Shown here one piece after another: positions 34,090-44,535 of a stretch of 64,000 nt of DNA (its first letter is position 1; each line of letters starts with the position of its first letter). The stretch spans positions 1 to 64,000 of the forward strand of contig KK106985.1 in the NCBI GenBank assembly GCA_000611775.1. The letters are read 5' to 3'. The notes below the pieces were generated by a model. The model made no database searches. It was not told where the DNA came from and saw only the letters and a list, made by a program, of their open reading frames with translations. Both the position numbers and the translations under genes were made by a program. This DNA is from Umbilicaria muhlenbergii. Its lineage: Eukaryota; Ascomycota; Lecanoromycetes; Umbilicariales; Umbilicariaceae.

Positions 34090-34725
34090 CTAGTACGCTT
34101 TAGGCAGGTGGTAAGACCTCTCTTCAACACATGGTGGACATTTGTCAGCACTTGACGCTTCAAATTGAGATGCCCCCATCAGAATCGGCTGAAGTGAGGC
34201 ATATGTTAAAGTCCTTTGGAAAGAAGATACCGTAGCAAACACTCGACCAAGTTTTGCGAGGATTGGCAATGGCGATATCAAAATGCCTGAGCAACTACAG
34301 CGATTTCGTTAGCCATTACCGGTGTTTTCGGTGGAGGGCAGTAACCCACTTCGAAAAATATGTTGCTCAGCTCCATCATCGCTATTGGCACGCCGAGACA
34401 CGTAGAAAAGCCATAACTAAAGTTTAGCTCGTGCGTCTGAAACATCGCCCTAATCGAATTGGGCCGTCTACCAACCACCGTTCAGGCCAAATACTTCTGG
34501 ATCTTCCCAAAAAGCTTGATCGAGCTGGTTACCTCATGCGTTAAGACCGATGAATGTACCTCCGGGAACATGATCACCTTGGATTTGGTCTTACCGGACT
34601 GGCCTCTTCTTCCCGGCCCTGCTGAAAGTTTCCCTACCCTCAGGTGGTATTATACGCTCGCGGAGCTGGCTCAACGGAGGAACTTTCGCAATCCCTCAAA
34701 CGCATAGGCTTGAAGATATTCAAGT
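34090..34725 (-). pseudogene. Cytochrome P450 pseudogene, C-terminal fragment
   Basis: Minus-strand pieces in different frames give, in the right order, the end of a microsomal P450: PGGTFIGLNA then LDQAFWEDPEVFG (about 34.53-34.57 kb), PERWL (about 34.48 kb) and the haem-binding loop FSYGFSTCLGVPIAMMEL (about 34.40 kb), which fits FxxGxxxCxGxxxAxxE with the Cys ligand kept. At least two frameshifts and a TGA separate the blocks, and nothing upstream of the meander region is visible. It is a decayed gene end beside the MITE, probably a former secondary-metabolism or detoxification P450. Confidence 0.75.
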
Positions 34726-34729
34726 TGCT

Positions 34730-35530
34730 TCGCTTTTACGATTGTCATCCAAGTCAATGACGCTTACACGAAAATCAAGGCGCACACGGCAAGATCGCAG
34801 TGCTAATATATGAAAAAAAAAGATTGTGAGCATAGGCATTGATAAAGATGATGGTGTGCTCGTCAGACGTCCTTGGGTTTCGCTCGATCAAAAGTTTCAA
34901 GAGTGTAGTGGAGGGTAGCTGACTGGAGGGTGTGCGGCTGAAATGAAATACTCCAATCGGACACTGAGATCCTGTGACGGATTAGATGATCATCCTTCAG
35001 GTATCTACTAGCTCTCACTGCGCCACAAACTAATTCTTGGAATCCTTCGCCTATGACGATATTCTACTTAGGTGAAACGCAAGGCGCATGTTCCTGCTGA
35101 TCTGATATGGGGGCGGACGAACGCGTCGTGAGAACGCACGGCTGAGTGGTGCATGAACACTGGAACTGTTGGCTGCGTGATCTCCATGAATGACTCCTTT
35201 CGCCAGATAATGGTGTTTATACGGGGCTGTGTGTGTGTGAGCTTAGCACGATTCCTCCAGCTAAGGTCATATCTGTTTCATTTGCCTGGTTCTGTCTAAT
35301 ACTGAGATTCTGGCATCTGCGCCTCTCCATGAACTATACATTGTTCCTTGCAGGGTGGTCAACGTTGCATCTGCTTTGTGCCGAATGCAGACTGCATCCC
35401 GCACCCACCTTCCCATCCTCGGAAGATGCCCATTAGAGCGCCGTCTCATGAATATAAGTATTGCTGAAGTTAACGAGTGTTTTAGACTCTAGCTCTGCAC
35501 CCAGATTAGGATTCATTCACATACAGCACA
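34730..35530. other. Intergenic, no gene seen
   Basis: About 800 bp upstream of the rhodopsin-like gene. Only short frames on either strand; presumably its promoter. Confidence 0.6.
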
Positions 35531-36958
35531 ATGGCTTCACCTTCGTTATGGGCGAACATTCAGGACAATCCGATCATGGCTCCACCGCCAGGGGTTGTTC
35601 CTAACCTTGCTAACCCGGTGTCACGAGCCTCTGAGATATATGTAGCTGCAAGTGTCTGTCTACCACTCATCGTGCTATTTGGTGCAATGCGACTCTACGC
35701 CAAGGTTGCAATCTTGAAGAAGTGGACTTGGGACGATGGTGAGGATCTTACCCATTCTGGTACAATCTTGCTGAATCAAGTCGCAGTGACGTGTACTCTT
35801 GGCCTGGTAGGAAACTCATCATGACTGCAGCTTCAACAAGCTCACACCTGCACAGTCTGCAGCACTCAGCTACCTCAGCCTGACAGTTGTGCGTAAGTGA
35901 TCGAAAAGTGTATATAGGTTCTAGCGTTAAACAATGACACAGTCGCGAGTGGAGGTGTTTATGGGAAGCATATATGGGAGATTACGTTCAAAGAATACAC
36001 GGCGAATCAAATGCTGGTAGGTGCGTGAACTGTTCGCAGATATTCTATGCGGTAATCTAACCTTTCCAGCTGGCCTTAGTGTTCGAAGCGACATACGGGC
36101 CATTCATCTGGTTCGTAAAGCTGTCATTATTCGTTCTATATGTGCGAGTCTTCGGTCCTCTCGGATGGCTTCGATACTTGGCCTACGCTGGAGCCGTCAC
36201 TACTGGACTCTTCTACCTCGCAATCACGGTCGCCTTACTGGTCCTGTGTGTACCCACAGATGGCCATAGCCAGCTCGCATATATGACCGCGCCGCAATGT
36301 CAAAAGTCGCGCCCTCTTGTAGTTGTGCTCGGAGTCGTCGGTGTAGTCAGCGACCTATACTTGGTTATATTGCCACTCCCTGCCGTGTGGAAATTGCAGC
36401 TCCCGCTTCGCCAAAAGCTCGCTGTATCAGCGATGTTCTTCACTGGATCAATGTAAGATACGCCTTGAAATTGATGAAATAGTTTACTGACCTGACAAAA
36501 GCGCATGCATAGCCAGTGCTTTTGCATTAGCTTATCGAATTGAGATTCAATTGACTCATGATGGCACAGGGCTCTTTGTACCTTTAGGGGTCGTCAGGTA
36601 TGTTATAAATGTGTTACGATTGTGTTCTCTTACTGATTCTCAATTTAGTATTGTCGAGTTCACAGCTGGTATTTTAGTATGCTGTATGCCTACCACCACT
36701 GCAGTCTTCAAGCGGTTGAAATCTCCTATATCATCATTGATATCTTCCTACCGAAAGGGCTTCCGTTCCATTTCCCATACTCACACCACCGATCTTCAGC
36801 CTACTTATAGAGATCAGAGTTACGCAATTGGGGAGGGGCTAGAGAACAGAAGATCTCAATGGCCATCGCAGTACGAAATGGGTTCATCTTTTGCCGGTAA
36901 AGACGCAAGCATCCGTAAGACTACAGACATCAAGGTAACACGCCAGCCTTATGCCTGA
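35531..36958 (+). CDS. Rhodopsin-like / Pth11-related 7-TM integral membrane protein
   Basis: Exon 1 (35,531-35,738) encodes an extracellular N-terminus, TM1 and the family signature WTWDD. A short second exon follows at 35,781, and later exons give HIWEITFKEYTANQM and then FEATYGPFIWFVKLSLFVLYVRVFG (TM3-TM4). TM5-TM7 end in AFALAYRIEI and GILVCCMPTTTAVFKRL, followed by a polar cytoplasmic tail ending RQPYA. This is the layout of the fungal rhodopsin-domain (SAT4/Pth11-like) family, plasma-membrane proteins often thought to sense external cues and common in secondary-metabolite clusters. About six introns; the junctions of exons 2-4 are uncertain. It lies left of the RiPP-like locus and resembles the gene at 41,982-43,323. 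No clear break was seen. Confidence 0.8.
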
Positions 36959-39003
36959 GACTGGGTTTTTGAAGAAACAATCGAAGCATCACAGGAAGAC
37001 TTGAGCAGCGTTAGCTGGGTTAGAACATACAACCTTCGCATATTGCTGCAGTCTAGTACTTGCGAAAGGATAATAAACATGTGTAGAGGGTATTATAGCC
37101 ATGCAGGGAAGACTTCGCTATTCTTGTCATTGTTGTGATATACTCAGAGCTCGTCCGAGTCATGCTTAAAGTTATTTACAAATACATATGATAGCTGTAC
37201 AGAAGCAGAAACTTGGTCTTATAAACACAATGATGATGTCAGTATTTCAATAAAACTAGACCGAGAGCCTATGAAGTCACAAATAAAGACGAATAGAACA
37301 ACAGCTGAGAACAGCAAAATGTGGTTAAAAAAAAGTCCCTTAACTATCCAAAAGCTGAGCATACTAAGCAATAACCCTCCACTTCAGTCAAAAAGCTCAC
37401 TCAGAACCCCCGTAATAACTACCTCAGTTGCACAAAGACACTCTTGTGCACCTACTATCCAGTTGAGGGTGAGGTCAATGTAGCACTCTATCACGCTCAC
37501 GTCTATCCGCGACTTTGACTCAGAATTGCCGGGCACACAGTAGGAAAACAACTTCTCTAGCTTTACTAATAAATAGAAGCTAGAGCCCGCTTAGACTGTA
37601 TAGATAATTATCTGGGTGGACGTTAGATCTTCAGTATCAGAGAATCATGCCTATCATCAGAGGGCGCTCTTGATGAAGCGGTGAAAGTCGATCATGACCT
37701 CTGGGCAGGACGCAGTGTTTGTGTGAAGCTGATCTTCAAGCTCGTGAAGAGCTTGTGCATGCTACGTCAGGTCAGCATCGTGGAAGGGAAAAGACAGGCT
37801 AAAAGCTGCAGTTTTCAGCAGTAGAACATGCGCGAGGAGTCCGTCGCACAGCAGCGCCAATGTGTGCGCGGTAGACATAAACCTTGATTGCAACCCATCT
37901 ATGTTGAACCCAGTTGCCTTGGCTTTCTGAGTTACCTTTCTTCTTAGTGCAAGTAAACACTTCAGAAGTATCTACGTTTAGGGAAAGAAGAAATGCGGTT
38001 ATGACAACTCATGTCCCCTTGAAGAGATTTGATTTACGAATTGATTGGCAAGACCACCTTGTGTACCATATGGACAGTGCGGTTGGGTACATCGTGACTG
38101 GCTTGCAGTTGATCACGTACAGCTTAAATCGTTGATCTTGGGGTGAATGGTGTTGTTTTCGGCGCTGTCGGCTCTCAGCAGTCGCCTATCGGGGTTAATG
38201 TCGGGGTTGAATATCCAGACAGGGTTCAGGGTTTGGAGTTTTCAGGGTTCAGGTAGTCACGGCGGGGCCTTATAGTTAGTCAGTCCTTATCGATATTATC
38301 AACGGATGAAGGTGATCAAGCCACTTCGTTGTACCTCGGAGCTCAAATAGAGCCAGCAATCTAATCTGATATCATTGGTACTTATTACTGATGATGTGCC
38401 TAGTAGGATGATGAACTACGGGCTGCAGCACAAGAATGCAAATTACATTGAAGGGGATGTGATCATGACATCATTAAGGTTAATGGGACATGAGAAACGG
38501 GGTTTAGACCGCCGGACAGGACGTGAAAGACTGCTCTACAGTCAAGGGTAGTAACTATTCAGCGTGAATGACTCTTTACTGAAGGGGATGACACGAGACA
38601 TTGTCCTTGCCAGCCAGCAATTAGGTATTATCTGACTAACAATATGCTTCATGTTACTGAACGAGGTGCTGATTGTTATGCCCTGCAAGTATTATGCGAG
38701 GAAGCGTCGGGTATCATTTCATCCCGAGTAGTACATCATAGAGGCGTATTTTACTCACGTGTGTAATATTGACTAACTCCGACTCTTGTTTGACTTGCTT
38801 TATAGGGTTAGGGTAAATAGCTATCTATAATGCTGAGGCTTGCGGTGAAGGAGGATTAAGCTGGACACATGCTGTTACTCTACAGAGCTCATGCCACTGC
38901 ATTATCATGTTATTGGTACTGCGCAAGAACATATCGTGTCCCTAAAGTGCTGAGATGGTGGCAGACAAATGTCCTTTGAAAGTAACTTCCAACAGCCGCA
39001 GCT
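36959..39003. other. 2-kb intergenic region, no gene seen
   Basis: Several unrelated short frames, none with a recognisable protein. A G-rich patch with GGGTTCAGGGTTTGG-like text lies near 38,160-38,280. Terminators and promoters of the flanking genes must be here but cannot be placed. Confidence 0.55.
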
Positions 39004-39303
39004 CTAATAGTCGGTCCCATCAGCCCTCTTGTAGTCAACTACATCACTTTTTTCGTAACTACCCGCTTCAAATCTCTTGTAGTCGGTTCCTCCAGCTCTC
39101 TTGTAATCCACCGAATCGGCTTTCTTATAATCCGCCGTCTCAGCCCGCTTGTAGTCTTCGGCCTCGTACCTCGCTACGACGTTGTAGTCACCCTCTTCTT
39201 CGGATTAGTTGAATGGTCCAAACGTCGGGTCGAACTACTTACTGAGAGGAACGGCAGCAGCAAAGCCGGCCAAGGCTAGGAGTAAAACCTTAGAGTAGTG
39301 CAT
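39004..39303 (-). CDS. Secreted Kex2-type repeat precursor (candidate dikaritin-like RiPP precursor)
   Basis: Two exons (39,303-39,243 and 39,197-39,004) and a 45-bp intron give 84 residues. MHYSKVLLLALAGFAAAVPL is a classic signal peptide. The rest is a tandem of eight-residue units of the form AxxxDYKR: YEAEDYKR, AETADYKK, ADSVDYKR, AGGTDYKR, FEAGSYEK, SDVVDYKR, ending ADGTDY. Lys-Arg between units is the Kex2 site, so the secretory pathway would release short Asp-Tyr-ending peptides. This is the design of fungal UstA-type ribosomal peptide precursors, whose conserved Tyr is oxidised and crosslinked. A UstQ-like tyrosinase lies about 640 bp away on the same strand. The core differs from the YAIG of ustiloxin, so any product would be different. 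Too short and too spliced for simple gene finding. Confidence 0.8.
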
Positions 39304-39942
39304 CGATGATGTCACGTTTGGAGAATAACGTTGGGGTTGTGAGTGGGTGGGGAAAGGTGTGTTTCGACTCGAGACTTTTTTATTCCGTGACGAGAAGAAT
39401 GGAAGGATCAAAGCCATTTATGCCACACACTGTGCGGCTCAGCCTCAGCTGAACCATTAGTACGCTAGGTCAGCTGGCCGGCATCAAAGCATATGTGCGA
39501 CGATCATCCTTCACCAATTTTCTTCCCTACCTCTGTTAAACAAGCCTACCCGTTTGGTGTCGGCAATCACACCGCCATCACCGTTGCGTAAGCTATTGTT
39601 CCCTGCCCCACGGATGTCGTGCAACTTCGGGACTGCATATGCGGGTATAGGCCCTCCGATAGGGCAACGAATGGACAGGGAAACCTTGCCACATATAGGC
39701 TGACTTGGTCTAGAACCATGCTGGTATCCTGCGGAGAGACCGTTGGGTGCGATGTAAGTGCAGAATGCGCGCTGCCATCAGGGGCATATTGCAATTCAGT
39801 GCCTGTTGCGGTAGCAACTCCGAGCGCAATGATAGCTGCGTTATGCACAGACTATATTCGAACGTGATCTGTCCTTTGTCACGCTGTGACTCACTAAATT
39901 CTGCATTGTCCTACGAGAGCTGGACTTGTCATCGATCTTCGT
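39304..39942. other. Spacer between precursor and tyrosinase genes
   Basis: About 640 bp. A 93-codon minus-strand frame (39,567-39,848) has no ATG and no known match. Presumably the precursor's promoter and the tyrosinase 3' end. Confidence 0.55.
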
Positions 39943-41195
39943 TTAGTAAATGTAGCACAGTAGGTCGGCCTCGGTGTCAATGATCTCGGAAACTTTGATG
40001 TCAGGTGCCAAGCCGCCCATCGGAATAATGTCATTCAAGGATGCTCGCTCCGTCGAGTTATGCTCAGCTAGCCCTCGATACTGCCACTTGCGATTCTGCG
40101 TATCCGCTTGCTGCCATGTCCACCACAATCTATCAAGCTGGGTATGATGGAGGAAAAATACGGGATCTATACAAGGATTAGTTATATCAAGGAAAGTGTT
40201 CCCTTAGACATACCGTAGGGAGCAGTAAACATGGAGAAGTCACCGCGAATACTCCGGGGAATGGCAATGTGTGGCCCATCCTCCAGTCCCAAATTGAAAG
40301 CCTCGTAGTCATTCCCACGCTGTAACCTCTCCATAGCTTCCGGCCTGAACCATGTACCATGTTCTGCGAGCTCCTCGCCGTTCTCAAACCCGCGCGATAA
40401 ACAGTGTGGCTTGAACTCCTCGTCAATGTATAGCACCTCGAGCCGCGCGAAGGGGCCGTCAACGACGCAGTGTCCGCCGAAGATCTCTTCACCGACGCTA
40501 GGGTCACCGTTGCTGCCAAAGCCGTTCTGATCTTGCCAAATTGGTGCTCGCGTAACGTCTTCCCAGTCTAGAATCCAGTTCCAGTAACTATAAGTATAGT
40601 TAGTTGAGAACTTGCGGTCGTCGTAGGGGCACACACGTGAGGTGACCTTGATAGTGACATTGTTCTCGTAGTGCCCGCTCGTAGGTATGTATGAAATACC
40701 TGTGCCAGGCAAGAAATGCAGCAGCGTGATGGGCTTCGAGTTGTCAGTCAACATTTTTCCCACAAGAAACTTAACGGTTAGCTTACAGTATTCACCAATG
40801 CGACTATGAACCCATGGAAAGTCATCGTACAGTGATTGATTTAGCCCCAGTTTTGACGGTGTCTCTCGCAGGCAGCCAACAGCTCGCAAATAACTGTGTT
40901 TCTCTGTCGTGCTCAGACTCCGCCATTCTCTACGGGTCGACGGATTTTTGCATGTCAACCCAGATTTGGCGGGCACATCGAGATTGGACGGGAATACACC
41001 GTAGGTCTTGATGAGCACGCCGATGATTATACCCAAAGCCAGAAAGCAAACACCAACAGAGATATGGAAGAGAAACTTCTTAGGCGGGGATTTCTGTTGT
41101 CCGTGAGGAAAGCCCCTTAACTTCTCGAGACCTATATCGCTGTACTCTTCAGGGCCGAGGAGAGAATGCTCTTCAGTTTGTTGCAACAGTGCCAT
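39943..41195 (-). CDS. UstQ-like tyrosinase with N-terminal membrane anchor
   Basis: Four exons (41,195-40,796; 40,733-40,637; 40,587-40,214; 40,166-39,943) keep frame and give 364 residues. A polar N-terminus precedes one membrane helix (FLFHISVGVCFLALGIIIGV, residues about 42-61), then Cys-Lys-Asn-Pro and REWRSLSTTEK, typical of the UstQ family. The CuA site reads WVHSRIAHHAAAFLAWHRYF. Further on are LTYWNWILDWE, LEDGPHIAIP and the CuB block DPVFFLHHTQLDRLWWTWQ. In this family the enzyme oxidises Tyr residues of a secreted peptide precursor; the neighbouring precursor has a Tyr in every unit. Oddity: the second His of the usual HxxxH in CuB appears as Pro (GPHIAIP), which may weaken copper binding unless a nearby residue substitutes. 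Confidence 0.85.
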
Positions 41196-41981
41196 GACGC
41201 TGACAATAATACAGAGGCCATGGAGTATTCACGTCCACGAAAAGACGTTGAAGATTGTTATTGAGCGATTGCTTTGGGCACCTGCAAGGATTCGGATCCG
41301 TGCAGATGGATGACCTCTGCACACAGTTGGTCCGAGGCCTTCTCAGCTATGGCGAGCATGGCACCATGGAAGAGAAGGTCGTGCAGCGTCTTCCTGGCGG
41401 TTCCCCGTATAGCGATCGGTAATGTGGTATCACTCTAGCATGTGACGCAGCTGGCTCGTATCCAACACATTACTGCAACGCATTAACACCTGCCACGTCG
41501 CGACCAAAAGCCAAGCCAAGCCAGTCATTCTAAGCAGCCATTGGTCGGAAACCGATCCAGCAATTCCAATGGTGGGGGATAATTCAAACCTGTACGGCGT
41601 CCGCTTGAGAGACCCAGTGGCTGGAATCCTTCGTAGTTGATAAGTAATTGCGCTCAGCTCTGAGTTGTCTAGTTATCCATGTTCTACGGGGTGACGTGGT
41701 AACAAGAGCCAGACGGGTCATCTTTCACTCGAGTTACACCTCGGTTCGGGGATTTGCTATGTTTCTACTTGCGTGCTGATGTTGTCGCTGTAAGAAAGCT
41801 GGCATGGTACTTCCTCCCTGTATTAGCTCGTGTTCGAAACATCAACACATTTTGTCTTCATGCAGATAACTTGATCTCTCAGCTGTGGCGAACGTTCCAA
41901 TACCGGCCACTGTACATGCATTCAGATGTACCAACACCATCAACTATCACTTACAAAGATCGTACAGGCTTTACCGTCGCT
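41196..41981. other. Intergenic, no gene seen
   Basis: About 790 bp between the tyrosinase start and the stop of the next rhodopsin-like gene. No convincing frame; presumably the tyrosinase promoter. Confidence 0.6.
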
Positions 41982-43323
41982 CTACTTTGCGTGATATGTG
42001 ACACTGATATCAGTTCTCCGTTCGATTCTGCTTCCCTCTTCCCTTTGCGGAATAGGGTTAACAAAGATGTATTCCTCACTCGACGTCCGAGTTCTTGCTC
42101 CCATCGGTGACTCAATGATAACAACATTAGAATCTTGTGAGGAGTGGATCCTGTTGTTGTTTTCCTTCAACTTGTACGAGTACTGTTGATTCGATGACCA
42201 CTCGGTCCCGCGGCTTGGTGGTCCGCCGACGAACCTCTTGTAGAAGGCGGAAAGCGGGGGAATGTTCCCAACAATAACCATGACATTGCTGTTGATGCTG
42301 TGTGGAACGAGAAGTTACTATACAATAAGACTACTGCAGGTTGTAAGGGACCTTACCCAACCCAAAACACTACCACTGCGGCGACGACTGAAGTACGTCA
42401 GCAATTACCATGAACCGCGACGGACTAGTAGCGCTTACATGTCTGATCGTTGCGAACGGTATTCAACGAGAGATAGTAGGCTTGAATAATGCAAGCGATC
42501 ATGGCACTACGCTTTCGTTAGCAGACCTCATTTGAAGACAACACCAAGAGTGGAGGCTTACACAATAGTCAAGGCGAACAAAGTTCCGAGAAATACCTTT
42601 GTCTTGGTCTTCATATGTAGGGTTGCCACAATGGCAATCGGCCACACGGCGGTGACAAGGTCGCTAACGGCGCTGAAAGCTATTGAAGTCTTTCATCAGC
42701 TCTGCGCCGCACGACTCGTGGGACCTTTGGTGGGCCACTTACATGCCTTCCAAAGGGCCACGTCCTTTTGCACGCTGGGGCTGATACAATGTCCTCCCGT
42801 GATTCTGTGATCCCATAGCTTCTGCGTGGGTGAGCATTGTGTAAAGATCAAAGTGATTCCCAGCACACCGGCGACAGCGTTAATGACAGCCAAAGCAATG
42901 AGCGTCCATTTCATATAGTTCTTCCGTGGAAAGAGCCGGATAAGCAAGATCGAGACTGAAACGCGAGAAAGAGTGAGGGAGATGACCACGAACGGTTGGT
43001 AAATCCATTGAAGTTCGAGTGCGCGACGTACGTCCGGAGGACTTAGTGTATTTTGATGGGATCCTAGCCCGTAGTGAACCGAGGCGCTCGCGACTCCAAA
43101 AGCTCCATAATTCAGGACCTGGAAAGATTTGGGTAAGCGCTTTCAGCAGCAGCTGAGGGACTTGTATCCTGACCAACGCAGCCAGCATGCTCCAGTCATC
43201 CCATCCCATGGCGGGCTCGAGGATAATACGGGTATAGAACCTGGCTGCGGTGACCAAGGTAGCTAGGCCGCACTGCGACCACAGTACCCCAAGCAGCACG
43301 CTCGGTCGGTTGGAGGCATCCAT
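41982..43323 (-). CDS. Second rhodopsin-like / Pth11-related integral membrane protein
   Basis: Starts MDASNRPSVLLG at 43,323. TM1-TM2 are followed by ILEPAMGWDDWSML (the WDD signature), then an intron to VLNYGAFGVASASVHYGLG. TM3-TM5 include WIYQPFVVISLTLSRVSVSI and WTLIALAVINAVAGVLGITL, followed by SPTQKLWDH and HCISPSVQK. A short exon gives FSAVSDLVTAVWPIAIVATL, another AMIACIIQAYYLSLNTV, and the last has an 80-residue polar tail ending at 41,982. About six introns, so the frame is broken in genomic reading but each junction has GT-AG candidates. Same family as 35,531-36,958; the two flank the precursor/tyrosinase pair. Probably a plasma-membrane sensor; ligand unknown. Confidence 0.8.
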
Positions 43324-44167
43324 ATTCGCGGTTCAAGTCGTGAAAGAAAGAGAGAGCTGAATATATGCAGCGCAGGCGAGCTGATGAGCGGGGGGTTGAG
43401 GCCGCTCTGATCAGGGTCCCTTCGCTTCCCGCGCAGCGGACACGCAGCTCGACAAGGGGTTCGGTAGGCATGCTCTTCACATGCGGTGCCCAAAGAGGGT
43501 GAATGTGCAGATTCTTGTACCGTGGTGCGTCAGCTACACCAGCCTGGCAGTCCAGTTTTTGCTAAGGTACCGTGGGTACGAGGATTCATCACTCGACGGC
43601 TCTTCGCTTTTCTTTCCGGGGCGCACCGGTGATCCTTCTGCTGGAGACTCCGCGATGGCCTCATGCGGCACGGTTATCGACTTGTCGGCAATGGAGCGGG
43701 CTGGGCCAATGAAGCGAGACCTGGTATATGACTTAGGACTGCGAGCCTCCGTCGGAAACTGGTCAAGCCGTGATCCAGCGAGGTGTGTGCTCCGTCCTCG
43801 TTATTACTGCGTGGTGTGTGGCATGTAGCAGGGTAGGATGCAGAAAGCAATGCTCTCCGAATGGCTAGAGTAGCGCCCGCCTCTGGGCCGGGTGAACCAA
43901 TACCGCGGTCTCGCTTCCTCTGTCCAGGTAGACTACCGGACCCGTATTCGTCATTGGCCTACGAGGAGGGAAAGCAAACCAATCGAAATCGCTCCGTGTA
44001 AACACTCCGATAACGACGTTGCATCTAATCATCATGGATTATCGTCGGGGTTGCATTGTCTAAAAGTCCCTAACTGGAACGACATCTTATACTCGGCTTT
44101 TATGCTGTGGGCCAATGACATCCCATATGCCACCGAATACGATATAGGGGCATGCCGCGCTCCAGCG

Positions 44168-44177
44168 CCAGGGCCCA

Positions 44178-44212
<35 letters not shown>

Positions 44213-44214
44213 CC
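44168..44214 (+). repeat. (CGCGCC)n array
   Basis: About seven near-perfect CGCGCC/CGCCCG hexamers; would encode Ala-Pro repeats if translated. Confidence 0.85.
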
Positions 44215-44303
44215 TGTACGACATTCGGGACGGCCCGCGTTACGTGAATCCTCGGAGGATTAACGGCTCTCCGGGCGCCCGCTTGGCAACGGCAAGCTGA
44301 AGC

Positions 44304-44415
44304 TTAAGGTACCGTGGGTACCTAAGGTACATGTATGGTAAGCAGTCATGCTGCTGACGATACCGTCCGTACCTTAGGCACCTTAGTGGCACCGTTTGCC
44401 TAAGGTAAGGTACCG
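44304..44415. promoter_or_regulatory. Cluster of TAAGGTACC palindromes upstream of the methyltransferase
   Basis: TAAGGTACCGTGGGTAC occurs at about 44,305 and again at 43,563, within 750 bp. Around the second copy are CCTAAGGTAC, CCTTAGGCACCTTAG and TAAGGTAAGGTACC, in both orientations. It ends about 120 bp before the methyltransferase ATG, so it could be a regulator-binding array for the divergent pair; it could equally be a dispersed repeat. Confidence 0.45.
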
Positions 44416-44535
44416 CACCTCATCTCCGCCCGCTGTGGTACCTTTCTAGAATTCCATCCGCACAACGGCGAGGAAGAAGTCCACTGCGAGGTAGCCAACA
44501 CTGAAATCTGTATCGTCACTTCATCCTTCCTCCAC

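Larger units (their letters stand above)
43324..44535. other. Intergenic with GC-rich repeats and GGTACC palindromes
   Basis: About 1.2 kb between divergent genes (rhodopsin-like on minus, methyltransferase on plus). Plus-strand frames here (43,481-43,828; 43,892-44,263) look non-coding. The region holds a CGCGCC hexamer array and a cluster of GGTACC palindromes, listed separately. Confidence 0.55.

Noticed and set aside
38160-38280. Telomere-like GGGTT-rich patch
   Set aside because: The repeats are irregular (GGGTTCAGGGTTTGG) and do not form a TTAGGG array.
38955-39212. Plus-strand 85-residue Ser/Arg/Pro-rich ORF
   Set aside because: Antisense shadow of the KR-repeat precursor gene on the minus strand.
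39567-39848. Minus-strand 93-codon frame between precursor and tyrosinase
   Set aside because: No ATG (opens at GTG), no recognisable protein, and no convincing signal peptide; considered as a UstY candidate but it lacks the His/Cys pattern of DUF3328.
43892-44263. Plus-strand ORF with Ala-Pro repeats
   Set aside because: The repeat is a GC-rich microsatellite and the rest of the frame has no protein-like features.
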